From DASRJW01 sp964567755 (GTDB lineage Bacteria > Krumholzibacteriota > Krumholzibacteriia > G020349025), in assembly GCA_964567755.1 (NCBI GenBank), contig CAZMNW010000038.1, positions 1 to 13,605 on the forward strand: a DNA stretch of 13,605 bases. Direction: 5' to 3'. The position numbers and the translations under genes were made by a program. Below are positions 1 to 6,798 of this stretch, piece by piece. Every line of letters begins with the position of its first letter. Position 1 is the first letter of the stretch. A model generated the notes under the pieces. The model worked only from the letters and a program-made list of their open reading frames with translations. It was not told the DNA's origin and ran no database searches.

Positions 1-137
1 AAGTCCTGGAAACAGAAAACACTCTGTCGTAGGATTCGTGTCCAAGAGAAAGCCTCCTCGGTGCCGAGAATTGCTGTCAACAAGCTCTTTTTAGCACGTG
101 GAGGCTTTTTCGTCTTCAACTTCGTGAATAATCCGGG
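1..137. mobile_element. Probable insertion-sequence end, interior to the left
   Basis: Read on the minus strand from 137 to 122 the sequence is CCCGGATTATTCACGA. It matches 15 of 16 bases of CCCGGATTATTCATGA at 13470-13485 on the plus strand. The orientation puts the element's interior to the left, outside the window. From memory, the CC..GATT start resembles the terminal repeats of IS1380-type elements such as ISEcp1 (CCTAGATTCTACG), so IS1380-like is a suggestion only. No transposase fragment could be read in these 137 bases. A terminator-like inverted repeat (49-110) fits the tail of a gene that ends left of the window. The assignment rests on the matched ends and their position at both edges. 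Confidence 0.4.
49..110 (+). terminator. Terminator-like inverted repeat with T tract
   Basis: AAAGCCTCC at 49-57 pairs perfectly with GGAGGCTTT at 100-108, and the run of T continues to 110. An inner palindrome, CTCGGTGCCGAG, lies at 57-68. The loop is long (42 nt), so this is weaker than a classical intrinsic terminator. It would serve a plus-strand gene entering from the left, possibly a transposase. Confidence 0.35.
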
Positions 138-163
138 TTAACAGGGAAGTCAGCGCAAGAACA

Positions 164-255
164 TGAACACTGTCAACAAGGTGGACAGCGTAAGAATACT
201 GAACACTGTCAACGTGGTGGACAGCCGTACTGAACAGTGTCAGCATTGTGGACAG
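164..255. repeat. Three spaced 25-nt palindromic direct repeats
   Basis: Copies lie at 164-188, 200-224 and 231-255, so they start 36 and 31 nt apart. Each begins TGAACA and contains an imperfect inverted repeat of the form CTGTCAAC-N3-GTGGACAG. In the third copy the left arm is degenerate (GTGTCAGC). The three-base centres are AAG, GTG and ATT. A further half-site, CTGTCAACAAG, lies at 74-84 inside the IS-like end. Conserved palindromic arms with variable centres are what an array of sites for a dimeric DNA-binding protein looks like. The linkers between copies are not conserved, which argues against CRISPR. The binding protein is unknown. Confidence 0.85.
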
Positions 256-317
256 CATAACAAGATTCAGCCCGATCAACGGCTGAGCAGCATGACGTGT
301 TTGGCGTTGCCGAAAAC

Positions 318-335
318 CATCCACAACAGTGGATG
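318..335. repeat. Perfect 7-bp hairpin
   Basis: CATCCAC at 318-324 and GTGGATG at 329-335 are perfect inverted repeats around the loop AACA. It lies 60 nt after the palindromic repeat array and shares the GTGGA core with it. It has no T tract and no gene beside it, so its role is unknown. Confidence 0.5.
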
Positions 336-1157
336 TTCTCCTCCAATCAAATCAAACGGGGTGCGGATGGCGCTCGGGCGCGCCCGAAATCGGTTCGGTT
401 TGAACGGGGGAGATCCGAATCGGGAGTGATTGGCGCAGCGCCTGGGAGCGAGTGGAAGGCGATCGGCGTGCGCGACCTTGGCCGTCTCCTCCTAACGCAG
501 GGCCGGAACGCGCCTGCCGTTTGCCATCCCGGACAGCACCGCGATGCCGTGTGGGAGGAGAATCGATTTCAGTGTCGATTGCGGCGCGCTGCCGGCAGGA
601 CGAACGAGGCGTGACTCGCGGGCAGAGCTGGCCGGCCCGCCGGCCACGAAATCGAGTAGACTCTCCTTGAGGAGAGAATCGTCGCGATCATCCGATGACC
701 TTGCATCGAGCACCCTCCACGGCTGGCGAAACAGCGGTCGGCTAAGCTCGGTGAGCGTGATCCAGAACTCGAGGGTACGAATGACGGTGAAGACCGCAGA
801 GAGTCACATCAAAATCGTGAAGCTCCCCCGGATGCTGAAGTCAGATGAACGTCCGATGGAGCGATGCTGTGGCCACCACCTGCTCGCCCACGACACTGTC
901 GGCTGTTTGATCACGGGGTGCGGATGTCGACGAAATGCATCCCGGGGAGCAGCCAGAAACGTCCTGGTCCGAGGTGGCCAAGCTTGATGGTCGCAGATGC
1001 GGCTGGAGATGGCCCGGAGGTGAATCTGCGCGCACTCAACGACTCGATTGCAGAGCGAGTCGAGCGAGTGGCTTGAGGTCCACGCCCTCCAAGGCTTCCG
1101 TCCGACGAGGGGCGAATCGGGTGAAGGGCCGGCCAGGCGATGAGTTCCGATTGATTC
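336..1157. other. Stretch without a supportable gene
   Basis: About 820 nt in which every reading frame gives short, arginine- and serine-rich translations typical of random GC-rich DNA. I see no ribosome-binding site in front of a credible start. Two strong hairpins stand out: TGGCCGGC-CC-GCCGGCCA at 629-646, and CTCTCC-TTGA-GGAGAG at 661-676, only 14 nt apart. Neither has a T tract. The stretch could be decayed coding DNA next to a mobile element, or it could hold an untranslated RNA; I cannot tell which. Confidence 0.5.
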
Positions 1158-1565
1158 TCAGTGACTCGCGCTGGCGCAGTGCTCGTCGTGAAACTTGATC
1201 CCAGCAGCGGTCAAATTGAACGTCTTGTCATCGCGCCGGTCGCCGACCAGTTCCACCAGCTTGCGCGCCCGCAAGGTCCCCACGTCTTCCATCTGCATCG
1301 GCACACGGTTCCTGTGCCTCGGGATGCCAGGATGCTCGAGCCAGTCGAATTGCTCGTTCGCGCCTCGGTATGAGTGAAACTCTGGCGATGGATGGGACGG
1401 CACCTTGCGGTGAATCGTCACCAGGCTGTGCAGCAACTCGCCGACCCGCTTTTGAAGCGGCCAGTAGTCTTCGTTTGCCAACCACTTCCCCCTTGCCTCG
1501 ACGCCCAGAGGAATTCGATGCGCAAGGATCATACCAGAAGAACCGCTCCGAGGCATATGTTTCAT
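1158..1565 (-). CDS. Hypothetical protein, possible winged-helix C-terminus
   Basis: A 135-residue ORF with mixed, protein-like composition, unlike its overlapping frames. I do not recognise the family. Residues about 94-130 run from DVGTLRARKLVELVGDRRD into FNLTAAGIKFHDEH. This looks like the last helix and wing of a winged-helix domain, where LT..G followed by a helix is common. The first Met has no clear Shine-Dalgarno; Met4 and Met12 are alternative starts, so the true protein may be shorter, or it may be the 3' remnant of a longer gene. It sits alone beside gene-poor DNA. Could be a decayed gene. Confidence 0.42.
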   Translation of the reverse strand: MKHMPRSGSSGMILAHRIPLGVEARGKWLANEDYWPLQKRVGELLHSLVTIHRKVPSHPSPEFHSYRGANEQFDWLEHPGIPRHRNRVPMQMEDVGTLRARKLVELVGDRRDDKTFNLTAAGIKFHDEHCASASH

Positions 1566-1700
1566 ACGCGGTGCCAGTTTCGCGCGGTGCTAGTTTCGGA
1601 GAGTGGTGAGTATGCGAGCGCCATGGAGACCTCGACTGCGTGGCACATCTCCTTTCCACGCATGCTTGGCTCTCGTCGTGCGCGGATGCTCGAACGAAAC

Positions 1701-1726
1701 GGGGCCCTGCGCCTGCGCAGAGCCCC
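1701..1726 (-). terminator. Hairpin downstream of the RRM gene
   Basis: GGGGC-c-CTGCGC on the left pairs with GCGCAG-a-GCCCC on the right, a GC-rich stem with one mismatch and a very tight loop. It starts 37 nt past the stop of the RRM protein gene. On the minus strand it is followed by GTTTCGTT, a short and imperfect T stretch, so it is a plausible intrinsic terminator. Confidence 0.45.
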
Positions 1727-1762
1727 GAAACCGACGCGCGCGTGTGTCGGCGCGATCTCGAA

Positions 1763-2065
1763 CTACCTGCCGCGGTCGCCGCCAAAGCCTCGGCCACCGC
1801 CGCCCGATCCGCTCGCCTTGGGCTTGGCCTCGCTGACCGTGAGGGTGCGGCCTTCCACTTCGCGGCCGTTCAGAGCCTCGATCGCTGTCCGGGTGTCGTC
1901 GGGGGAACCCATCTCGACGAACGCGAAGCCGCGCGGCCGGCCGGTGTCACGATCCATGATGATCGTCACATCCTCGACCCGACGTCCGTCAGCCTCGAAC
2001 AGCGTGCGTAAGGTGCTTTCCGTGGTGTTGAAGGAGAGATTCCCGACGTAAAGTTTCGTAGCCAT
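1763..2065 (-). CDS. Single-RRM RNA-binding protein with Gly-rich tail
   Basis: A 100-residue cytoplasmic protein made of one RNA recognition motif. RNP2 is LYVGNL at residues 5-10 and RNP1 is RGFAFVEM at 45-52; aromatic residues in these strands (Y6, F47, F49) are the usual RNA-stacking positions. The beta-alpha-beta order continues to LNGREVEGRTLTVSEA near 80. A Ser/Gly/Arg tail (84-100) follows, as in the bacterial and cyanobacterial Rbp proteins. In those the tail is unstructured, and several members are cold- or stress-induced. The start is the Met of MATKLYVG, because a Met three codons upstream would add residues outside the family pattern. The 5' leader is about 240 nt long and has no clear promoter. 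Probably transcribed alone, with a hairpin terminator downstream. RNA targets cannot be predicted. Confidence 0.93.
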   Translation of the reverse strand: MATKLYVGNLSFNTTESTLRTLFEADGRRVEDVTIIMDRDTGRPRGFAFVEMGSPDDTRTAIEALNGREVEGRTLTVSEAKPKASGSGGGGRGFGGDRGR

Positions 2066-2262
2066 GTTCTTCACAAACCTTTCGTGTTCGCTTATCTCCC
2101 TTCGCGAATCGAAAGGCAGTCAGCGAGTCCTCACCGTACTCGAAATGCCGTCGCAACGCAAGCAGCCGCCAGCGTCCGCCAGACGCGGTCCGGATGCCTT
2201 CACCGCATCCAACTCGCCCTCTTGTCAAGGCTCGGCAACGCCCCGGCGACCTGGTGCTCGGA

Positions 2263-2281
2263 GGCTCGAGGAACTCGAGCC
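2263..2281 (-). terminator. Hairpin after the small membrane-protein gene
   Basis: GGCTCGAG and CTCGAGCC form a perfect 8-bp stem around a 3-nt loop, 27 nt past the stop at 2309. No T tract follows on the minus strand, so it may be a non-canonical terminator or a 3'-end stabiliser. It separates this gene from the RRM gene. Confidence 0.4.
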
Positions 2282-2308
2282 ACGGGGTCGGCGCGGGGCT
2301 GGTGCGAT

Positions 2309-2692
2309 TCAACCGCGCAGATGACGCAACGGCGTCGTCAACAACAACAGCAGAACCACGAGGTCGATGAGCGTGCCGAAGGGCAAGTACCAGATGCTGA
2401 GCGCGGCCGCGAGCACCATCGCGAACCAGGACCAGTCCGCGCGCAGGACAAAGGCCACGATCACGCAGAGAACGGCGGTGCCGTAGACGAGGAAGATCGT
2501 CTTCATCAGCGGCGATCGCGGCTCGATGCCGGAGGCGCGCACGACGTGCGTCCACGGTCCAAGCTGACCCGCGTGCTGGCCCGTGCGCGGGGTCACGTAG
2601 TCCCCGACAACGAGAGCCCGCGCACCGTCGAAGGCCATCCAACCGCCGTTCACGAACATCAGCAGCGCGACGATCCATCCAGTCCAATGCAT
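2309..2692 (-). CDS. Small four-helix membrane protein, family unknown
   Basis: A 127-residue protein with about four hydrophobic helices: roughly 3-22, 64-83, 87-104 and 105-120. A hydrophilic loop at 23-62 contains GDYVTPRTGQHAGQLGPW. I do not recognise a family. The start is the ATG at 2692, because GGAGG lies six nucleotides before it; an upstream in-frame ATG at 2770 has no such signal and would add a charged extension. It lies 81 nt downstream of the GWxTD protein gene on the same strand, so co-transcription is likely, and a perfect hairpin follows its stop. The protein probably sits in the inner membrane. No catalytic or binding motif is visible, so no function is proposed. Confidence 0.75.
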   Translation of the reverse strand: MHWTGWIVALLMFVNGGWMAFDGARALVVGDYVTPRTGQHAGQLGPWTHVVRASGIEPRSPLMKTIFLVYGTAVLCVIVAFVLRADWSWFAMVLAAALSIWYLPFGTLIDLVVLLLLLTTPLRHLRG

Positions 2693-2773
2693 GGCAATCC
2701 TCCGCTCGCCGAGCCGGGCATCCCACGATCTCGGGTCGATCGCAGTCGAGACGAGACGCACTCGCCGCAATCC

Positions 2774-4876
2774 TCAATCGAGAGGCGACGCATGCACCGC
2801 GTAGTCGAAGGCCGCCTGGCGGCGCGTTCGCGCGCCGGTCGAAGTGTCCACCAGCTCGACGACGAGCATGTACGGGCCCGCGCGCAGCGTCCCGAGATCG
2901 ATCGTGAGCTGCTGACGCTCCAAGTCCGAAGTAGGCAGGTACGTGAACGACGCCTCGACCGCGGGTTTCTGGTTCGGGTCCATCTTGCGCTGGAAGTCCG
3001 GCTTCAACTGATCCCAGAAACTCCACGTGCGTGGCGGCAGTGGCCGCACCTCGTAGCTCACCACCACCGCCGTCTGCTGGCTCACGACGCGTTCCGGCGC
3101 ATAGATTTCGAAATACAGGTGCAGCTTCTCGTGATCGATGCGGTCGCCGACGCGCGGCACGGCGATGACGCCACCCATGTCGAACAGGCCGCCATAGCCG
3201 TCGCGCAGCTCGTGCGCCAGCAACAGGTCGCTCATCGCCAGGACACTGGCGTCGTAGCGGTGCACCTGCAACGTGTCGCGGGATTGCCCGCGCCAGACGA
3301 GGCGCAGACTGGTGCTCGGGCCACTGTCCGCGGCGGCCACGGCCGCCAGCCGGCGCAGGGGTTCGAGGCAAGCCAGCTGCAATCCCAACGTCTGCTTCTC
3401 CGGCAGCAGCTCGACGCGCACGCGGCCGACGAAGCGCTTGCCATGGCGGTACAAGCGACCCTTGCGCGCCGACGTCCGCGAGTGCTCCAAGAGTTCCCCT
3501 GGCCCACGCCACGCGGCGACCTCGATGTCGACGCGCTCGAGATCCACCTCAGTGTCGAATTCGTAGGCAATCTCGAGCGCCGTCTTGCCATCTTGGCCGC
3601 GGAACTGGCGCACGACGTGGTTCCAGCTGCCGTCGGGCGGGGTGAAAAGCAGACTGGTTTGCGTTTGCTGTTGGTCCATCAACGCGGGTTCGCTGAAATC
3701 GGACCAGGCCCCGCGGTTCAGGCGCTTGTAATTGCCATTCAGCGAAATATCGGCGAATCCCACGACCGCGTCGTAGCGGCCGCGCGTACGGTAGCGCCAT
3801 TCCCACGCCGGACGCTCACCTTCGTGCAGTCGCCGCACCAGCGATGGCGGACCGTAGCGCATGTAGACCTCACCGCGGTCCGTGTTGCGCCCTTCCAGCT
3901 CGAGCCACGGCACGCCAAAATAACCGTCGGCTTCGACCGCGCGGGCCACATGTTCGATCAAGCGTTCGTTCACCAACGATGTCGGCGTCGGGTCGTGCGA
4001 CCACCAATAATGCCGCGCCACCGAATCGCGCTGCGCCGCCGCTAGCATCTTGTAGGCCCCGACGCTATCGGGGTGCAACAGGGGTCGCAGGCCGAGCCAC
4101 GATTCGCGCTCACGGTCGGACAGACAGCGCAATGCCGCATCCAGCATCTCCTGCGCCTCGTCGAACTCCAGCAAGTGGTAGTCGATCGCGGTGAGCAACA
4201 TGGCGACTTCCCTGCCACATTCGCGTCGGGCGTACGGCAGCAACAGCGCTCGGGCTTCCTCGTGTTTTCCCCCGTGCATGCGCAGGAATGCGACGCGCAG
4301 GAGCGATTCTTCGTCGCTTGGATCCAGCGCCAAGGAGCGCTCGAAACACTTCTGCGCGCTGTCGAGCAGCGCCGGCTCTTCCATGTCGTCCAAGTACTTT
4401 TCGAGCAGACTCTGGCCGAAGAAGAACCAGGGACGCGCTTGGTTCGGGTCGAGCCTGACGGCGGCGGCGAAGGCAGAGGTGCTGGCGTTGCGGAAGCGTT
4501 GATCGCGCAGCAGCTCACCGAGCGCCGCTTGGTACGCCGCGCCGCTCGGATCGCGGCGGGTCGCATCGAGAAGCGTCTCGCGCGCGAGCGCGCGCGCTTC
4601 CAACGTCCCTTGCGCCGCTTGCAAGCGGCCGATGTGGACCAGCACGCGCGGATCGCCGTCCAGCTCGTAATTGGCCTGCTCGAGTAGGGCGAGCGCCGTC
4701 GCACTGTCGCCCAGCGCCAGGCGCTCGAGTCCATCGGCGAAGTGGATCTCCCCCTGGTTCGCCCCGGCGCCGCAACCGGTGAACGACGCGATGGCGCCGA
4801 GGAGACCACCACTCGCGACGGTGCGGGCCAGCCAACGCCCGATCGCCGCGGGGCGCATTCCGGCGTCCCGCCACAT
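2774..4876 (-). CDS. Exported TPR protein with GWxTD domain
   Basis: A protein of about 700 residues. The N-terminus has Arg residues, a hydrophobic stretch (16-31) and FTGC at 32-35. This is a lipobox-like site with Phe at -3, so lipidation at Cys35 is likely but not certain. Residues about 44-260 are helical, TPR-like repeats (for example FADGLERLALGDSATALALLE). The GWxTD domain follows at about 287-345: DPTPTS, NERL, then NTDRGEVYMRYGPP. Normal members read G-W-x-T-D; here the Trp is Arg (GRNTD). The C-terminal half is beta-rich and ends in AGPYMLVVELVD, like other GWxTD proteins. The molecular function of GWxTD proteins is not established. I chose the ATG at 4876 because GAAGGGA lies seven bases upstream; the ATG at 4897 has no Shine-Dalgarno and would add seven residues. 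It is divergent from the response-regulator gene, with about 180 nt between them. Confidence 0.88.
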   Translation of the reverse strand: MWRDAGMRPAAIGRWLARTVASGGLLGAIASFTGCGAGANQGEIHFADGLERLALGDSATALALLEQANYELDGDPRVLVHIGRLQAAQGTLEARALARETLLDATRRDPSGAAYQAALGELLRDQRFRNASTSAFAAAVRLDPNQARPWFFFGQSLLEKYLDDMEEPALLDSAQKCFERSLALDPSDEESLLRVAFLRMHGGKHEEARALLLPYARRECGREVAMLLTAIDYHLLEFDEAQEMLDAALRCLSDRERESWLGLRPLLHPDSVGAYKMLAAAQRDSVARHYWWSHDPTPTSLVNERLIEHVARAVEADGYFGVPWLELEGRNTDRGEVYMRYGPPSLVRRLHEGERPAWEWRYRTRGRYDAVVGFADISLNGNYKRLNRGAWSDFSEPALMDQQQTQTSLLFTPPDGSWNHVVRQFRGQDGKTALEIAYEFDTEVDLERVDIEVAAWRGPGELLEHSRTSARKGRLYRHGKRFVGRVRVELLPEKQTLGLQLACLEPLRRLAAVAAADSGPSTSLRLVWRGQSRDTLQVHRYDASVLAMSDLLLAHELRDGYGGLFDMGGVIAVPRVGDRIDHEKLHLYFEIYAPERVVSQQTAVVVSYEVRPLPPRTWSFWDQLKPDFQRKMDPNQKPAVEASFTYLPTSDLERQQLTIDLGTLRAGPYMLVVELVDTSTGARTRRQAAFDYAVHASPLD

Positions 4877-4975
4877 TCGGCGTTCCCTTCGCTTCATGAC
4901 AGGGAAGGTAACGATGACATCGGTCGGTACGCAAGATGGGGACGTGCGTGTGGACGGCCGGGTGCCGGCGTCGGA

Positions 4976-4981
4976 TACAAT
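4976..4981 (+). promoter_or_regulatory. Possible -10 element of the response-regulator gene
   Basis: TACAAT matches TATAAT at 5 of 6 bases and lies 78 nt before the start codon at 5059, in the divergent intergenic region. The best -35 candidate is TGGACG at 4951-4956, but the spacer is 19 nt and the match only 4 of 6. Weak evidence. Confidence 0.25.
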
Positions 4982-5058
4982 GCTCCGGTCGCGCGCAACC
5001 GCCCGTGTGCGGGGCGCTCGCCTGCTCGTGTCATCGACCGCAACGTGGAGGGCCGCAC

Positions 5059-6450
5059 ATGCCGCGCATCCTCATCGTCGACGACGAAGCCAACATCCGC
5101 CGCATGTTGACCGGCGTGCTGCGCGACGAAGGCTACGAGACCGAAGATGCCGCGAGCGGCGAAGAAGCCTTGAAGCGCTTGCGGCGGCCACCCGATGTCG
5201 ACGCCGTCCTCCTCGACTTGGTCATGTCGGGTATGGACGGCCTGGAGACGTTGGCCGCCATTCGAGCGCTGCCACAGCCTCCCGCAGTGCTGATGATGAG
5301 CGCCCACGGGCGGCTCGAGAATGCCGTCCAGGCCACGAAGCTCGGCGCCGCGGACTTTTTCGAAAAACCTCTCGACCCGATGGCCAAGGTGCTGATCGCG
5401 CTTGACAACGTGCTGCGCATTCGCAAGCTCGAGTCGGAGAAGGCAGAGCTGCTCGATCAGCTCGGCCGGCGCCACGACATGCTCGGCGACTCGGAGGCGA
5501 TGACCCGGTTGCGCGACGAGATCCGCAAGGCCGGGGGCAGCCAAGCGCGCATCCTCATCCTGGGCGAGAACGGCACCGGCAAGGAACTGGCGGCGCGCGC
5601 CATCCACGCGATCAGCCCGCGCGCGAGCCAGCCGTTCGTGCGCCTCAACTGCGCCGCCATCCCGCGCGACCTCATCGAATCCGAGCTCTTCGGGCACGAG
5701 AAGGGTGCCTTCACCGGCGCCACGGCGCAAAAGCCCGGCAAGTTTGAGCTGGCGCGCGGCGGCACGCTCTTCCTCGACGAGGTCGGCGACATGAGCCTGG
5801 AGACGCAAGCCAAGCTCCTGCGCGTGCTCGAAGAAAACGAGATGGAGCGCGTCGGCGGCACGCAGACCATCGCACTGGATGCGCGCGTGGTGGCGGCGAC
5901 CAACAAGAACCTGACGCAACAGATCGGCAAGGGCAACTTCCGCGAAGATCTGTATTTCCGTCTCGCCGTCATCAGCTTGCGCATGCCGCCCTTGCGCGAG
6001 CGGGGTTCCGACATCGTCATGCTGGCCGAAGGCTTCCTGAAGAATTATTGCGACGAGAACGGCCGCAGAGAGAAGCGGCTGACGCCGGCGGCGCGCGCGG
6101 TGCTGGCGCAGTACGAATGGCCCGGCAATGTGCGTGAGCTGCGCAACATGATGGAACGCATCGTCATCATGCACGATGACGACACGGTCGATGCGACGCA
6201 CCTGCAGAGCTTGATGCTGACAGACGCCACTGCATCCGGCGAGCCTCCTGCCGCTGGCTCCCTGCGCGACAGCGTCGACCACTACGAGCGCCGCACGATC
6301 GAGAAGGCCCTCGCCGCCGCCAACGGCAACATCGCACAAGCGGCGCGCGCCCTCGGCCTCGATCGCGCCAATCTGCACCGCAAGCTGCGACGCTTCGGCC
6401 TGGTCAAGTCCAAGCACGATTCGGACGACGAGAACGACGACGAAACATGA
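5059..6450 (+). CDS. NtrX-like sigma-54-dependent response regulator
   Basis: A 463-residue NtrC-family activator with all three domains intact. The receiver (1-120) has acidic pocket D8/D9, phospho-acceptor D53 (AVLLDLVM), S81 and K103 (FFEKPL). The AAA+ domain (about 142-370) has Walker A GENGTGKE (169-176), the sigma-54 contact loop GAFTGA (216-221), Walker B GGTLFLDE (234-241), the arginine-finger region REDLYFRL (295-302) and WPGNVREL (354-361). The Fis-type DNA-binding helix-turn-helix is at about 404-447, followed by an acidic tail. On phosphorylation such proteins oligomerise and drive ATP-dependent open-complex formation by sigma-54 polymerase. The ending LDRANLHRKLRRFGL resembles NtrX. 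The start at 5059 has GGAGGG six bases upstream; a longer in-frame ORF reaches 4936 but adds only non-domain sequence. No histidine kinase is encoded in the window. A DUF4390-like gene two genes downstream supports an NtrYX-type link. Confidence 0.96.
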   Translation: MPRILIVDDEANIRRMLTGVLRDEGYETEDAASGEEALKRLRRPPDVDAVLLDLVMSGMDGLETLAAIRALPQPPAVLMMSAHGRLENAVQATKLGAADFFEKPLDPMAKVLIALDNVLRIRKLESEKAELLDQLGRRHDMLGDSEAMTRLRDEIRKAGGSQARILILGENGTGKELAARAIHAISPRASQPFVRLNCAAIPRDLIESELFGHEKGAFTGATAQKPGKFELARGGTLFLDEVGDMSLETQAKLLRVLEENEMERVGGTQTIALDARVVAATNKNLTQQIGKGNFREDLYFRLAVISLRMPPLRERGSDIVMLAEGFLKNYCDENGRREKRLTPAARAVLAQYEWPGNVRELRNMMERIVIMHDDDTVDATHLQSLMLTDATASGEPPAAGSLRDSVDHYERRTIEKALAAANGNIAQAARALGLDRANLHRKLRRFGLVKSKHDSDDENDDET

Positions 6451-6690
6451 AATCGCCACCCCGCGCCGCCAGCCAGCGTGGAGTTCAACTCTGAGGTGGG
6501 CGCCGGGCTATACCGGCTGGGCGGCTGCCATCCATCCGTTCGTGCCTCGTTGTCCCTCGGACCACCATAGGTTGTGGGCCCGACACCGAGAGAGGCCGGC
6601 CACTCGCCGCCGTCGATCCATTTAAAATACTGTAATCAAATGGCTTAACTTCTCCGACGCGAACTGGAACGAAGCCTGCCATTCGTCCCG
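6451..6690 (+). promoter_or_regulatory. Intergenic region with an AT-rich promoter-like island
   Basis: No gene. Two small palindromes follow the response-regulator stop: GAGTT-C-AACTC (6481-6491) and GCCGG-GCTATA-CCGGC (6502-6517). An AT-rich island at 6618-6650 stands out in this GC-rich DNA. It holds two -10-like hexamers, TAAAAT (6623-6628) and TGTAAT (6631-6636), but no convincing -35 box and no sigma-54 GG-N10-GC element that I could find. It is the most likely promoter zone for the barrel gene at 6799. Confidence 0.3.
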
Positions 6691-6768
6691 TTGCGGGTCC
6701 ACCTCGCCCTCGAAGACGAGACCTCGAACAGGAACTCCAGGGCCAAGGCTCCAAAGGTGGACCCGCAA
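6691..6768 (+). repeat. Perfect 14-bp inverted repeat in the barrel-gene leader
   Basis: TTGCGGGTCCACCT at 6691-6704 is the exact reverse complement of AGGTGGACCCGCAA at 6755-6768; 50 nt separate them. A second stem nests inside: GCCCT (6706-6710) with AGGGC (6739-6743), and CTCG-AAGA-CGAG lies at 6709-6720 as an alternative. An A7 tract (6767-6773) overlaps the right arm. The structure ends 18 nt before the GGAGG ribosome-binding site of the gene at 6799. It could be a structured 5' leader or a short mobile or REP-like element. It is not an intrinsic terminator in either direction, since neither strand has a T tract after the stem. Confidence 0.8.
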
Positions 6769-6798
6769 AAAAACCGCCGAGCCGATGGAGGTGCCCCC

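Noticed and set aside
164..255. CRISPR array
   Set aside because: Only three copies, linkers of 6-11 nt instead of about 30, and no cas genes.
1989..3512. 507-residue minus-strand open frame
   Set aside because: It overlaps the GWxTD, membrane-protein and RRM genes in another frame and is dominated by Arg and Ala without family motifs.
2084..4045. 653-residue plus-strand open frame opposite the GWxTD gene
   Set aside because: Composition is Arg/His/Gln-rich with no motif; it is an antisense shadow of a gene with clear domains, as expected from GC-rich third positions.
4894..6459. 521-residue minus-strand open frame opposite the response regulator
   Set aside because: The plus strand encodes every NtrC-family motif; the antisense frame has none.
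6641..6656. Sigma-54 promoter upstream of the barrel gene
   Set aside because: TGGC is present, but the GC required at -12 is missing at the correct spacing.
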